DNA from: Bacillus sp. NEB1478
GTDB taxonomy: Bacteria > Bacillota > Bacilli > Bacillales > Fictibacillaceae
Length of the DNA stretch: 64,000 nt
Direction: 5' to 3'
NCBI RefSeq assembly: GCF_031582965.1
Contig: NZ_CP134049.1
Coordinates: 2,542,001 to 2,606,000 of the forward strand
Positions 26,190-33,849 of this stretch are shown here, piece by piece. The translations under genes and the position numbers were made by a program. Every line of letters begins with the position of its first letter. Position 1 is the stretch's first letter. The notes under the pieces were generated by a model. The model was not told the DNA's origin. It was given only the letters and a program-made list of their open reading frames with translations, and did no database searches.

Positions 26190-26440
26190 CTATGCACTCC
26201 TAAAGTGTAAATAAAAAAGCCCTGCTCATCATTAGGGACCAAAATTTGGCGGTACCACCCTAATTCAAAGCAAAGCTTTACACTCTTTCATGATAACGGT
26301 TTTGAACCGCTGTTATCTTCTCGTTGATCAGATACAGAACTCAAAGGCAGGTTCGATTGGCAGTCAGTAGGAACTTTTCAGCATTTAGCTCCCTCTCTGG
26401 AAAAGACAAACACAACGTACTAATCCTCATCCATGTTTCG
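26190..26440 (-). promoter_or_regulatory. T-box leader of proS, specifier CCU (Pro)
   Basis: On the minus strand the leader starts with GATTAGTACG at about 26420. It continues through stem I with GAACCTGCCTTTGAGTT, where CCT is the predicted specifier. The hallmark AGGGTGGTACCGCC (about 26230-26245) follows and pairs as antiterminator (ATTAGGG with TCCCTAAT). The run AGGGCTTTTTTATT is the competing terminator. Uncharged tRNA-Pro would bind and allow proS expression. Confidence 0.93.
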
Positions 26441-26627
26441 ATTGTTGTTTTTGAAAATTATATAGAGTTTGGCATGATCTGTCAATTATTGATTTTGATA
26501 AGCTTCGAATCTCTTCGTCATCTTTGTTCTTACGGTACTCACGTATATACGCTCCAATCCTCAGAACTTTGCTTCCTCGACCTTCTCGCTTCTGAAAAAT
26601 CAATTTAATTTTTGAAAATTTCAAGGT

Positions 26628-26651
26628 GGGGACAGACCCGGGTCTGTCCCC
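26628..26651. repeat. 24-bp perfect palindrome GGGGACAGACCC/GGGTCTGTCCCC
   Basis: Same core as the 42-bp palindrome at 24562-24603, without its outer arms. It lies between the divergent proS leader and sleL; so the two copies flank the proS unit. Confidence 0.9.
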
Positions 26652-26714
26652 CTCCTACTCTCATATAATCTGCTTTTTTTAATATATTAGTTACAGGGAA
26701 AAGGAGGCGTTTGT

Positions 26715-28118
26715 ATGTACATTCATGTCGTTCAAGGCGGTGACTCACTTTGGAAGATTTCACAGCGGTATGGGGTAGGTATCAATTCTATCGTCAAAAC
26801 GAACGGACTTGAAAATCAAAATATTTTAGTAGTTGGTCAGGCTCTTGTTATTCCAAACGACTTTCCTATATACACCATACAATCCGGTGATACACTGAGT
26901 AATATTGCAGCGCGTTATGGCACTACTGTTACCAGTTTAATTGGCTGGAACAATATTCCCTTAGCCTCTGTTATTTATGTTGGCCAGGTGATTGATATTC
27001 CCATACATGTTGTAAAACAAGGTGAATCATTGTATACCATTGCGAATCGGTACGGAGAAACGGTAAAGGCTATTCAAACAGAAAATAAAATCACAAATCC
27101 AAACTTGATCTATCTTGGAACTAGACTTTCAATTCCTTACAATCGACCGGTAAAAGAAGTGAACGCGTATATTACAAACTTTGGAGCTGTAAATCAGGCG
27201 GAAGTAAGAAATGTTGGATCTTTCTTAACGTATATTACGCCTTTCAGTTATTCGATAACAAAGACTGGTGAGCTTATTTCTCTACAAGATGAAGGAGTCA
27301 TATCAGCCGCAAGAATAAATAGAGTTGCGCCGATTATGGGTGTAGCTAACATTGAGAACGAAGCATTCAATTCAGAATTAATAAAAACGGTTCTCGATAG
27401 TGAGAGTTTACAAGAAACGCTGTTAACAAACATTTTAAACACGATGCAGACTAAAGGCTTTAGAGGCGTAAACTTTGATTTTGAGTACGTTTATCCAGAG
27501 AATAAAGAAGACTACAACAACTTTTTAAAACGCGCTGTTGCAAAATTCAAACCTTTGGGCTATTCCGTCTCTACCGCAGTTGCTCCTAAATATAAAGAAG
27601 ATCAGCCCGGTTTACTGTATGAAGCACACGATTACAAAGCACATGGAGAAATTGTTGATTTTGTCGTCGTAATGACATATGAATGGGGATGGGCAGGGGG
27701 ACGTGCAATGGCGATTGCTCCACTGGATGAAGTAAGAAAAGTACTGGATTATACAGTAACAGTCATCCCTCGTGAAAAAATAATGATGGGAGTTCCGACA
27801 TATGGACGTGATTGGACATTGCCTTTTGTTCAAGGAACATTCGCTAGAACACTGAGCCCTGTAGCCGCTGTCAATCTCGCCGCACAAATGAAAGTAAATA
27901 TCGAGTTTGACGAAGGCGATGCCTCACCTTGGTTCAAATACACAGACTCGCAAGGTAAAGTGCACGAAGTTTGGTTTGAGGACGCGAGAAGTATGAAAGC
28001 AAAATATGAAACTGCCAAAGAATACGGGTTGCGCGGAGTAAGCTTCTGGGTGCTCGGCATACCATTCCCCCAGAATTGGCCTGTGATACGGGATCAGATG
28101 AGAGTGAGGAAGATCTGA
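26715..28118 (+). CDS. sleL: spore cortex-lytic N-acetylglucosaminidase (three LysM plus GH18)
   Basis: 467 residues; ATG after AAGGAGG. Three LysM repeats (about 3-48, 51-94, 97-142; each V..GDSLW.I..RYG-like) precede a GH18 domain (about 150-460). The catalytic segment is GVNFDFEYVYPE (Glu near residue 259), and the SFWVLGIPFPQNW end motif is present. B. subtilis YaaH and B. cereus/anthracis SleL have two LysM; the third here is a variant. The enzyme cuts cortex muropeptides during germination. No signal peptide, as usual for coat-located SleL. Likely mother-cell expressed (inference). Confidence 0.93.
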   Translation: MYIHVVQGGDSLWKISQRYGVGINSIVKTNGLENQNILVVGQALVIPNDFPIYTIQSGDTLSNIAARYGTTVTSLIGWNNIPLASVIYVGQVIDIPIHVVKQGESLYTIANRYGETVKAIQTENKITNPNLIYLGTRLSIPYNRPVKEVNAYITNFGAVNQAEVRNVGSFLTYITPFSYSITKTGELISLQDEGVISAARINRVAPIMGVANIENEAFNSELIKTVLDSESLQETLLTNILNTMQTKGFRGVNFDFEYVYPENKEDYNNFLKRAVAKFKPLGYSVSTAVAPKYKEDQPGLLYEAHDYKAHGEIVDFVVVMTYEWGWAGGRAMAIAPLDEVRKVLDYTVTVIPREKIMMGVPTYGRDWTLPFVQGTFARTLSPVAAVNLAAQMKVNIEFDEGDASPWFKYTDSQGKVHEVWFEDARSMKAKYETAKEYGLRGVSFWVLGIPFPQNWPVIRDQMRVRKI

Positions 28119-28199
28119 TAATAGATTTGAATATATTTTCTATATATACATTGAAGTTGTCCTCAAGTAGATGTCTAATTTTGTCGGATGATGTCATCT

Positions 28200-28294
28200 C
28201 GGGGATATATCGCCATTTTCCGTTGAATTATTGTAAAAATCCGTTGAATTATAGAGCTTTCTCGTGAGATTATTGCAGAAATTCGTTAGATTAT
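28200..28294 (+). repeat. phased array, CGTTGAATTAT units every 21 bp
   Basis: Unit starts at 28200 (CGGGGATATAT), 28221 (CGTTGAATTAT), 28242 (CGTTGAATTAT), 28263 (CGTGAGATTAT) and 28284 (CGTTAGATTAT): four successive distances of exactly 21. The bases between units are AT-rich and poorly conserved. Confidence 0.85.
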
Positions 28295-28444
28295 TTTATT
28301 TGGAGATCACCGTTCACTATCTTCAGACCTTAACTTGCTATTTTATTTTCCCTTCATTACATAAATGGTCTTTATTTATGAAATGTTGATCAGTTTTGAT
28401 TCAAAACTGTCCCTTATTTAAATAAAATCAGTGCATTGATGAAA

Positions 28445-28483
28445 AAAAGCCTGCAATCCAACTTAATCTGGATCGCAGGCTTT
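28445..28483 (-). terminator. terminator downstream of the sugar operon
   Basis: AAAAGCCTGCAATCCA pairs with TGGATCGCAGGCTTT (one mismatch); minus-strand T-run follows. Confidence 0.85.
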
Positions 28484-28492
28484 CTTAATAAA

Positions 28493-28552
28493 GGGGTGTG
28501 CACCCCACAAATACAAATCTGGTGATTTGTATTTTTAGGGGGTCAGACCCCC
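28493..28552. repeat. composite palindrome element, copy 2
   Basis: Three parts in a row: GGGGTG/CACCCC hairpin (28493-28506), ACAAATACAAATC paired with GATTTGTATTT (28507-28534), and GGGGGTCAGACCCCC (28538-28552). The last part ends ten bases from the isomerase stop codon. Confidence 0.85.
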
Positions 28553-28562
28553 TCCTTTTGTA

Positions 28563-29531
28563 CTAGACCCACCACATCTCTGTAGGCTGTTCGGCGATTA
28601 AAATAGACTGAAGGTTCTTCACCGCTCGAGTGAACCCTTCTTCGATCGACATGATAGGATCTTCATGTTCGATGCTTACCACATAGTCATAACCGTATGT
28701 ACGCAGCGCACTCATCATGTCAGACCAATCTTGAACAGAGTGGCCGCATCCAACAGAACGGAAGCTCCATGCACGTTTCTGTACAGCGCCGTATGGCTGC
28801 ATGTCCGTTAGACCGTACATGTTGATGTTGTCTTGATCCAAGTATGTGTCCTTCGCATGGAAATGATGGATCGCTCCAGCTTTTCCAAGGATTTTTATAG
28901 CAGCTACTGGATCGATGCCTTGCCACCAAAGATGAGAAGGATCTAAGTTAGCACCGATTGCGTCACACGTTTCCTCACGCAGTTTTAGCAAAGTATGCGG
29001 TGTGTGTACTAAGAAACCGCCGTGCAGTTCTAAGCCGATCTTCACACAATGATCTTTTGCAAACTGTCCCCATTTGCGCCAGTACGGGATCAGTTTCTCT
29101 TCCCATTGCCACTTCAGTACATCGCTGTATTCGTTCGGCCAAGGTGACACTGGCCAGTTCGGATACTTCGCACTCTCGGAATCACCTGGTACACCTGAGA
29201 AACAGTTTACGACAGGAATTTTCATCAGACTTGCCAGCTCCACAGTTTTTACAAACGTATCATGTGATTCTTTAGCAAATGCCTCATCAGGAGAAATCGG
29301 GTTTCCGTGACAGCTGAACGCTGAAATCGTCAGGCCGCGCTTTTCCACTTCATGCAGGTAAGAAGCTCGCTTTTCTTCGCTTTCCAGTAATTCGTCTAGT
29401 GGGCAGTGAGCGTTTCCAGGATAGTTTCCAGTCCCGATCTCAACCGCTTGAACCCCAGCTTCTTTTACGTAATCAAGCATTTCTGTAAATGTTTTTTGCG
29501 AAAAAAGAACTGTAAATACACCTAATTTCAT
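28563..29531 (-). CDS. TIM-barrel sugar isomerase/epimerase (AP_endonuc_2 fold)
   Basis: 322 residues of the xylose-isomerase-like TIM-barrel superfamily. Metal-site residues are visible as VEIGTGNY (Glu near 32), GLELHGG (Glu near 163), LDPSHLWWQG (Asp/His near 197), HFHAKDT (near 230) and SIEHEDP (Glu near 290). IolE/IolI-type isomerases and the catalytic subunits of 3-keto-glycoside beta-eliminases share this fold. Start overlaps the upstream oxidoreductase by ATGA. Last gene of the lacI-thuA operon; reaction on a keto-sugar is inferred from context. Confidence 0.88.
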   Translation of the reverse strand: MKLGVFTVLFSQKTFTEMLDYVKEAGVQAVEIGTGNYPGNAHCPLDELLESEEKRASYLHEVEKRGLTISAFSCHGNPISPDEAFAKESHDTFVKTVELASLMKIPVVNCFSGVPGDSESAKYPNWPVSPWPNEYSDVLKWQWEEKLIPYWRKWGQFAKDHCVKIGLELHGGFLVHTPHTLLKLREETCDAIGANLDPSHLWWQGIDPVAAIKILGKAGAIHHFHAKDTYLDQDNINMYGLTDMQPYGAVQKRAWSFRSVGCGHSVQDWSDMMSALRTYGYDYVVSIEHEDPIMSIEEGFTRAVKNLQSILIAEQPTEMWWV

Positions 29532-30589
29532 GCTTTTGTCACTCCTTTTTCATTCTGAAGCTGAATGCTTTTACCCATCAAACTGCTTGCGTAAATGCCT
29601 TCGATAATACGCGAAGTATTCATCGCCTCTTCAGCTTTTACTAAAGGTTCAGCTTGCCCTAAACAGCTTTCCACAAAGTTCAGTGCTTGTGGGATACCCG
29701 GATTGTCATCACCTGAGATCCAATCCGCTTTTGTCGTTGTCATCATGCCATTTTCCGCTTTATTCACTGCGAAAGGAAATACGTTAAGTCCGCCTCGGTC
29801 GCCAGAGATGCTCAACAGCTCGGCATCAGCAGGAATGTTTGCTGCCCACGACGTTTCAAACAAAACAGTCGCGCCATTTCCTAAACGGATATATGAAGTA
29901 ACATGATCATCCACTTCAAACGTTTCAGCATCAAATGAACCCCATTGGTTCACTTGCTCAGCTTCACGGCTTATTGTGTTATACGTTTGGCCGGAAACTT
30001 CAACCACCTTTGGATTTCCTAACAGCCAAAGCGTCAAATCCAGCAAGTGGCAGCCATAATCTATTAAACTTCCTCCGCCTTGAAGTTCTTTGTTTGTAAA
30101 AACTCCCCAGCCTGGTACCTTACGTCTTCTTAAAGCTTGTACACGAACTACTAGCGGATTGCCCACTTCTCCCGCTTCCATCACCCGTTTAGCAGCTTGA
30201 GATTCTTTCATAAAACGGTAATGATAAGCAATGGAAAGCACTTTTCCTGATCGTTTTTCAGCTTCGACCATCTCAGCACACTCTTCTACTGTCATAGCCA
30301 TCGGTTTTTCACAAAGCACGTGCTTACCTGCATCTAATGCGGCAACTGTGATCTCTTTATGAAACTTGTTCGGGGTACAAATGACAACCGCATCAACGTG
30401 GTCCCACATATCATGAAACGTCGTAAAATAGTTCGGTACGTGAAATTTTTCCGCGACACTTTTTGCCACTTCTACATTAACATCACTGATTGCTGTTATT
30501 TCAGCTTTGTCTCCAAGTTGTTGAAATGCCGGGATATGACGGCCTTGTGCAATGCCGCCAGCCCCGATTATGCCGATTCTTAACTTCAT
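29528..30589 (-). CDS. Gfo/Idh/MocA family oxidoreductase (second of two)
   Basis: 353 residues. Rossmann motif GIIGAGGIAQGRHIPA at the N-terminus, the catalytic-Lys motif CEKPMA (near residue 95) and the substrate-site GGSLIDYGCHLLDLTLWL (near 171). The family oxidises or reduces secondary hydroxyls of sugars with NAD(P). It shares only moderate identity with the next gene upstream, so the two probably act on different positions or substrates. Overlaps both neighbours by four bases (ATGA), indicating translational coupling. Confidence 0.92.
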   Translation of the reverse strand: MKLRIGIIGAGGIAQGRHIPAFQQLGDKAEITAISDVNVEVAKSVAEKFHVPNYFTTFHDMWDHVDAVVICTPNKFHKEITVAALDAGKHVLCEKPMAMTVEECAEMVEAEKRSGKVLSIAYHYRFMKESQAAKRVMEAGEVGNPLVVRVQALRRRKVPGWGVFTNKELQGGGSLIDYGCHLLDLTLWLLGNPKVVEVSGQTYNTISREAEQVNQWGSFDAETFEVDDHVTSYIRLGNGATVLFETSWAANIPADAELLSISGDRGGLNVFPFAVNKAENGMMTTTKADWISGDDNPGIPQALNFVESCLGQAEPLVKAEEAMNTSRIIEGIYASSLMGKSIQLQNEKGVTKA

Positions 30590-31620
30590 GCGTGAACACC
30601 CGTTTTTACTTTTTCGATGGTCTTCTTTTCGTTTGATTCAAGTGCCGCTAAAATAACAGCCAGTGAACGTTTTCCTTCTTCACCGGTGATTAACGGTGCA
30701 CTGCCTGATTCGATCGATTCAACAAAATGATCGACAACCTGGGAGTTTGATTGATTTTCATTCGTTTGAATTGCACCAAGCTCATAGCGGACAACAGATC
30801 CGTTTGTATACTGTGCTACAAGCGAGTATTTCGGATCATCTTCTAAACGAAGAATACCTTTTTCCCCATAAATGATGGTTGAGTTGTCTTCTTTCGCTGT
30901 GTATGACCAGCTAGCTGCCAGTGTACCGATGATTCCGTTTTCCGTTTTCAGCACACATACTGCCGTGTCGTCTACAGAAGCAAAATCTTTTGCACTCGTT
31001 TCAATGAATGAACCTACTTCAACGATTTCTTCACCAAGGATGTAACGCATGAGGTCTGTTTTATGAACGCCGAGGTCGCCCATCGCACCGATAAAAGCTT
31101 CATCCTTTTTAAAGAACCAGCTGTTCTTGCCATCAACGCTCCACCCTTCAGGTCCAGGGTGGCCAAAAGCTGTACGGAAGCTGTAAATCTTGCCAAGCTC
31201 ACCGCTCTCAATGATTTCACGAGCTTTTTGGTGAGCTGGAACAAAACGCTGGTTGTGGCCGATCATAAGTGTCTTGCCGCTTTTTTCTGCTGCATCAATC
31301 ATCTCTTCAGCTTCGGTTAATGAAGTTGCCATCGGCTTCTCACATAAAACATGCTTGCCTGCTTTTAATGCAGCTACAGAAATAGGAGCATGCAAATAGT
31401 TCGGCGTACAAACGCTAACCGCTTCCACTTCTTCAAACGCAAGTAGTTCGTTGTAGTCCGTGAAAATCTTTCCACCGTATTTTACATTGGCAGCTTCGGC
31501 ACGTTCTTTTACAACATCACAGACCGCAACGATTTCTACTTCATGATTGTTTGCATATTCCGGTAAGTGGCGGTGCTGAGCGATGCTTCCACATCCGATG
31601 ATCCCAACTTTTATTGTCAT
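30586..31620 (-). CDS. Gfo/Idh/MocA family oxidoreductase (first of two)
   Basis: 344 residues. GIIGCGSIAQHRHLPE nucleotide-binding motif, CEKPMATS (Lys near 96), and GAMGDLGVHKTDLMRYI with the conserved Asp/His pair (near 182). Family role as for its neighbour: NAD(P)-dependent sugar oxidation/reduction in the cytosol. Start ATG behind GAGGAGG. A dispersed repeat fills the 256-bp gap between it and thuA. Confidence 0.92.
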   Translation of the reverse strand: MTIKVGIIGCGSIAQHRHLPEYANNHEVEIVAVCDVVKERAEAANVKYGGKIFTDYNELLAFEEVEAVSVCTPNYLHAPISVAALKAGKHVLCEKPMATSLTEAEEMIDAAEKSGKTLMIGHNQRFVPAHQKAREIIESGELGKIYSFRTAFGHPGPEGWSVDGKNSWFFKKDEAFIGAMGDLGVHKTDLMRYILGEEIVEVGSFIETSAKDFASVDDTAVCVLKTENGIIGTLAASWSYTAKEDNSTIIYGEKGILRLEDDPKYSLVAQYTNGSVVRYELGAIQTNENQSNSQVVDHFVESIESGSAPLITGEEGKRSLAVILAALESNEKKTIEKVKTGVHA

Positions 31621-31710
31621 AATTAGTTCCTCCTCATAATCTTGGTTAATATTTTATTGGACTGTTTTTTTAGAGATTGTTGTTTTAACAGGCTTTTAAC
31701 ACAATTAGAT

Positions 31711-31842
31711 GAAAAGTTGATTGGAGTGCAAGGCGCGAGACTCCTTTGGGAGCAGAGACAGGTGAGACACAACCGGCGCAAAGCGCAAGGTGGCTCACCG
31801 CACGCCCCTCGGAAAGTGAGCATCCTGGAACGGAAATCAACC
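31711..31842 (-). repeat. 132-bp dispersed repeat with GTTGATT inverted ends (copy A)
   Basis: Ends are GAAAAGTTGATTGGAGTGCAAG and the complement of GGTTGATTTCCGTTCCAGG. Inside are GCTCACCGCACGCCCC and CGGAAAGTGAGCATCCTGG. Read on the minus strand it aligns with the copy at 45885-46068 at both ends and differs in the middle. It is GC-richer than its surroundings and sits inside the sugar operon. Confidence 0.88.
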
Positions 31843-31876
31843 TCACCTTTTTGGGTTAATGTACAAAAACATCCTT

Positions 31877-32599
31877 TTATTTTGCTGCAATTGCTTCTAG
31901 CGGCTTAGCATTGCCGTAAACAGGTGCTGCACTTCCAGATGGAGCTAAGAATGACACTGCGTTCGTGATTACTTTTTGAACGTCTTTGTTGTGATAAGTC
32001 GGGTATGTTTCATGTCCCGGACGGAAGTAAAAAATCTTTCCTTTTCCGCGGTTATATGCACAACCGCTGCGGAACACTTCTCCGCCTTCAAACCAGCTGA
32101 CAAAAACCAAATCGTCTGGAGTTGGAATATCAAAATGCTCACCATACATCTCTTCTTTTTCAAGTTCGATGTATTCACCAAGACCTGTTGCAACAGGATG
32201 GCTCGGATTCACAATCCAGATGCGTTCTTTCTCATCCGCTTCACGCCACTTAAGATCACATGATGTTCCCATCAGCTTTTTGAAGATTTTAGAAAAATGT
32301 CCTGAGTGGAGAACGAGCAGTCCCATACCTTCTAAAACACGCTGATGTACTTTATTTACAATCTCATCATTTACTTCGTCATGTGCAAGATGTCCCCACC
32401 AAACTAATACGTCTGTACTGTTAAGAACTTCATCTGTCAATCCATGCTGAGCGTCATCTAATGTAGCAGTTCTTACATCGTGGCCGGCATTCTCTAGAAA
32501 TTCCGCAATCGCTCCATGAATTCCTTTTGGATAAATTTCTCTTACTGTCGGGTTCTTTTGCTCATGGCGGTTTTCGTTCCATACTGTTACTTTAATCAT
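31877..32599 (-). CDS. ThuA domain protein (trehalose-utilisation type)
   Basis: 240 residues, ThuA-like glutamine-amidotransferase fold: VTVWNEN at the N-terminus, [14 protein letters not shown] (about 63-76), [12 protein letters not shown] (about 93-104) and the C-terminal [15 protein letters not shown] (about 195-209). In Sinorhizobium ThuA works with ThuB, a Gfo/Idh/MocA dehydrogenase, in 3-keto-trehalose metabolism; here two such dehydrogenases follow. Start ATG after AGGAGG. Two LacI-type operators lie 20-46 bases upstream. Confidence 0.9.
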   Translation of the reverse strand: MIKVTVWNENRHEQKNPTVREIYPKGIHGAIAEFLENAGHDVRTATLDDAQHGLTDEVLNSTDVLVWWGHLAHDEVNDEIVNKVHQRVLEGMGLLVLHSGHFSKIFKKLMGTSCDLKWREADEKERIWIVNPSHPVATGLGEYIELEKEEMYGEHFDIPTPDDLVFVSWFEGGEVFRSGCAYNRGKGKIFYFRPGHETYPTYHNKDVQKVITNAVSFLAPSGSAAPVYGNAKPLEAIAAK

Positions 32600-32618
32600 C
32601 TGATATCCTCCTAAAATT

Positions 32619-32645
32619 GTAAGCGTTTTACGTAAACGTTTACGT
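32619..32645 (-). promoter_or_regulatory. tandem LacI-type operators before thuA
   Basis: ACGTAAACGTTTACGT (32630-32645, perfect 16-bp palindrome) is joined to GTAAGCGTTTTAC (32619-32631, imperfect). The same GTAAACGTTTAC core occurs in front of lacI. The second site also resembles a catabolite-responsive element with two mismatches. Confidence 0.85.
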
Positions 32646-32684
32646 TATTTACAAATAAAAATGAAGCGGACGTTATGATCAGTT

Positions 32685-33698
32685 TTACTTTGTACGTAAA
32701 TCACTGACAGACTGCCTCTCTACGATCGTAAATGGCATGAAACGACTTTCTGCTTCTTTTTCTTTACCTTTAATCAATTTCACTAAAATTTCTCCTGCTG
32801 ATTGTCCCATCTCTTTTAACGGTTGTGAGACTGTTGTCAGCGCTGGATAACACATCTCTGCGATCTTTAAATTATCATATCCGATAATCGACAATTCTTC
32901 GGGCACCCGAATACCTAACTGATGTGCAGCTGCCATTGCACCTATTGCCATTTCATCACTTGCTGCAAATAGAGCAGTCATATGCTGCAATTTTTCAAGC
33001 AGCAATGGCAGTGATTCTTTCCCGTTTTGAAAACGGTAGCCTTCATTTGAAGTCATATGCTGATCCGAAAAATCCAGTCCATGTTTCTCTAGTGCATCTT
33101 GAAATCCTTTCATCCTTGGAACTCCAGCGATTGGGTCGTCAAAACTTCCTCCGATCATACCGATCTGCTTGTGACCTTTTTGAATTAAATATTCCGTTGC
33201 ACGAAAAGCTCCTTCATAATCGTTCACTCGGACAAATGGCAGGTCGAACTGTGAGCCGGTCGATACTAGAACAACAGGCACTTGCATTTCCTGAAAGATT
33301 TTATAGTATTCTTCCTTCACATTTTCGCTGGCAAAAATAACGCCGTCTACTCTTTTTTCCTGAAGCAGCCGCAGATATTTAACCGTACGCTTTCCGCTTG
33401 ATGTGGTGTTGCACACGATAACACTGAATCCTCCGTCATGCGCGGCATTCTCTACACCTTCTAACACCTCGGATGAAAGCATACCCGACACTTCCGGAAA
33501 CAAGACCCCGATCGTCTGAGTCCTTTTGTTGATCAGTCCCCTAGCGATCGCATTTGGCTGATAGCCCAGTGCTTCAATGGCTTCTTGCACTTTCTTTTTC
33601 GTGTCTTCGGTATAGCCTGGCAATCCGTTTACGATGCGGGAAACCGTTGCAATTGAAACATTTGCATATTTGGCTACATCTTTAATGGTTGGATTCAA
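32685..33698 (-). CDS. LacI family repressor of the thuA sugar operon
   Basis: 337 residues. HTH and hinge at 1-60 (IKDVAKYANVSIATVSRIVNG, then YQPNAIARGL), followed by the periplasmic-binding-type effector domain (VDGVIFAS, GHKQIGMIGG, ALFAASDEMAIGAM, LSIIGYDNLKIAEM, LTTVSQPL). First gene of the transcription unit, 86 bases from thuA, with matching GTAAACGTTTAC operators before lacI and before thuA, so autoregulation and operon control are likely. The inducer is probably the sugar or a keto-derivative (inference). Confidence 0.93.
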   Translation of the reverse strand: MNPTIKDVAKYANVSIATVSRIVNGLPGYTEDTKKKVQEAIEALGYQPNAIARGLINKRTQTIGVLFPEVSGMLSSEVLEGVENAAHDGGFSVIVCNTTSSGKRTVKYLRLLQEKRVDGVIFASENVKEEYYKIFQEMQVPVVLVSTGSQFDLPFVRVNDYEGAFRATEYLIQKGHKQIGMIGGSFDDPIAGVPRMKGFQDALEKHGLDFSDQHMTSNEGYRFQNGKESLPLLLEKLQHMTALFAASDEMAIGAMAAAHQLGIRVPEELSIIGYDNLKIAEMCYPALTTVSQPLKEMGQSAGEILVKLIKGKEKEAESRFMPFTIVERQSVSDLRTK

Positions 33699-33722
33699 AA
33701 CATCAACCTGCTTTCTAGTTAC

Positions 33723-33775
33723 GTAAACGTTTACATTTACACTTTCAATCTATCAGCGCTAACAAGAAAAGTCAA
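33723..33775 (-). promoter_or_regulatory. lacI promoter with operator at the start site
   Basis: Minus strand TTGACT (33775-33770), 17-base spacer, TAGATT (33752-33747), then the GTAAACGTTTAC operator (33734-33723) covering roughly +6 to +17. A repressor bound there would block initiation or promoter escape. Confidence 0.8.
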
Positions 33776-33849
33776 TTACAAATTAATTAAAAAAGATTAC
33801 TAATCAAAAAAAAGGGAAAAGACTAGTATTATGAAATGGAGGTCCTTCG

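Larger units (their letters stand above)
28119..28562. other. 444-bp intergenic region: phased array, terminator, composite palindrome
   Basis: No gene between the convergent sleL and isomerase genes. It contains the array at 28200-28294, a terminator at 28445-28483 and composite palindrome copy 2 at 28493-28552, in that order. Confidence 0.7.

Noticed and set aside
32619..32631. GTAAGCGTTTTAC considered as a CcpA cre site
   Set aside because: Two mismatches to the cre consensus and direct abutment to the LacI-type palindrome make a second LacI half-operator more likely, although dual use cannot be excluded.
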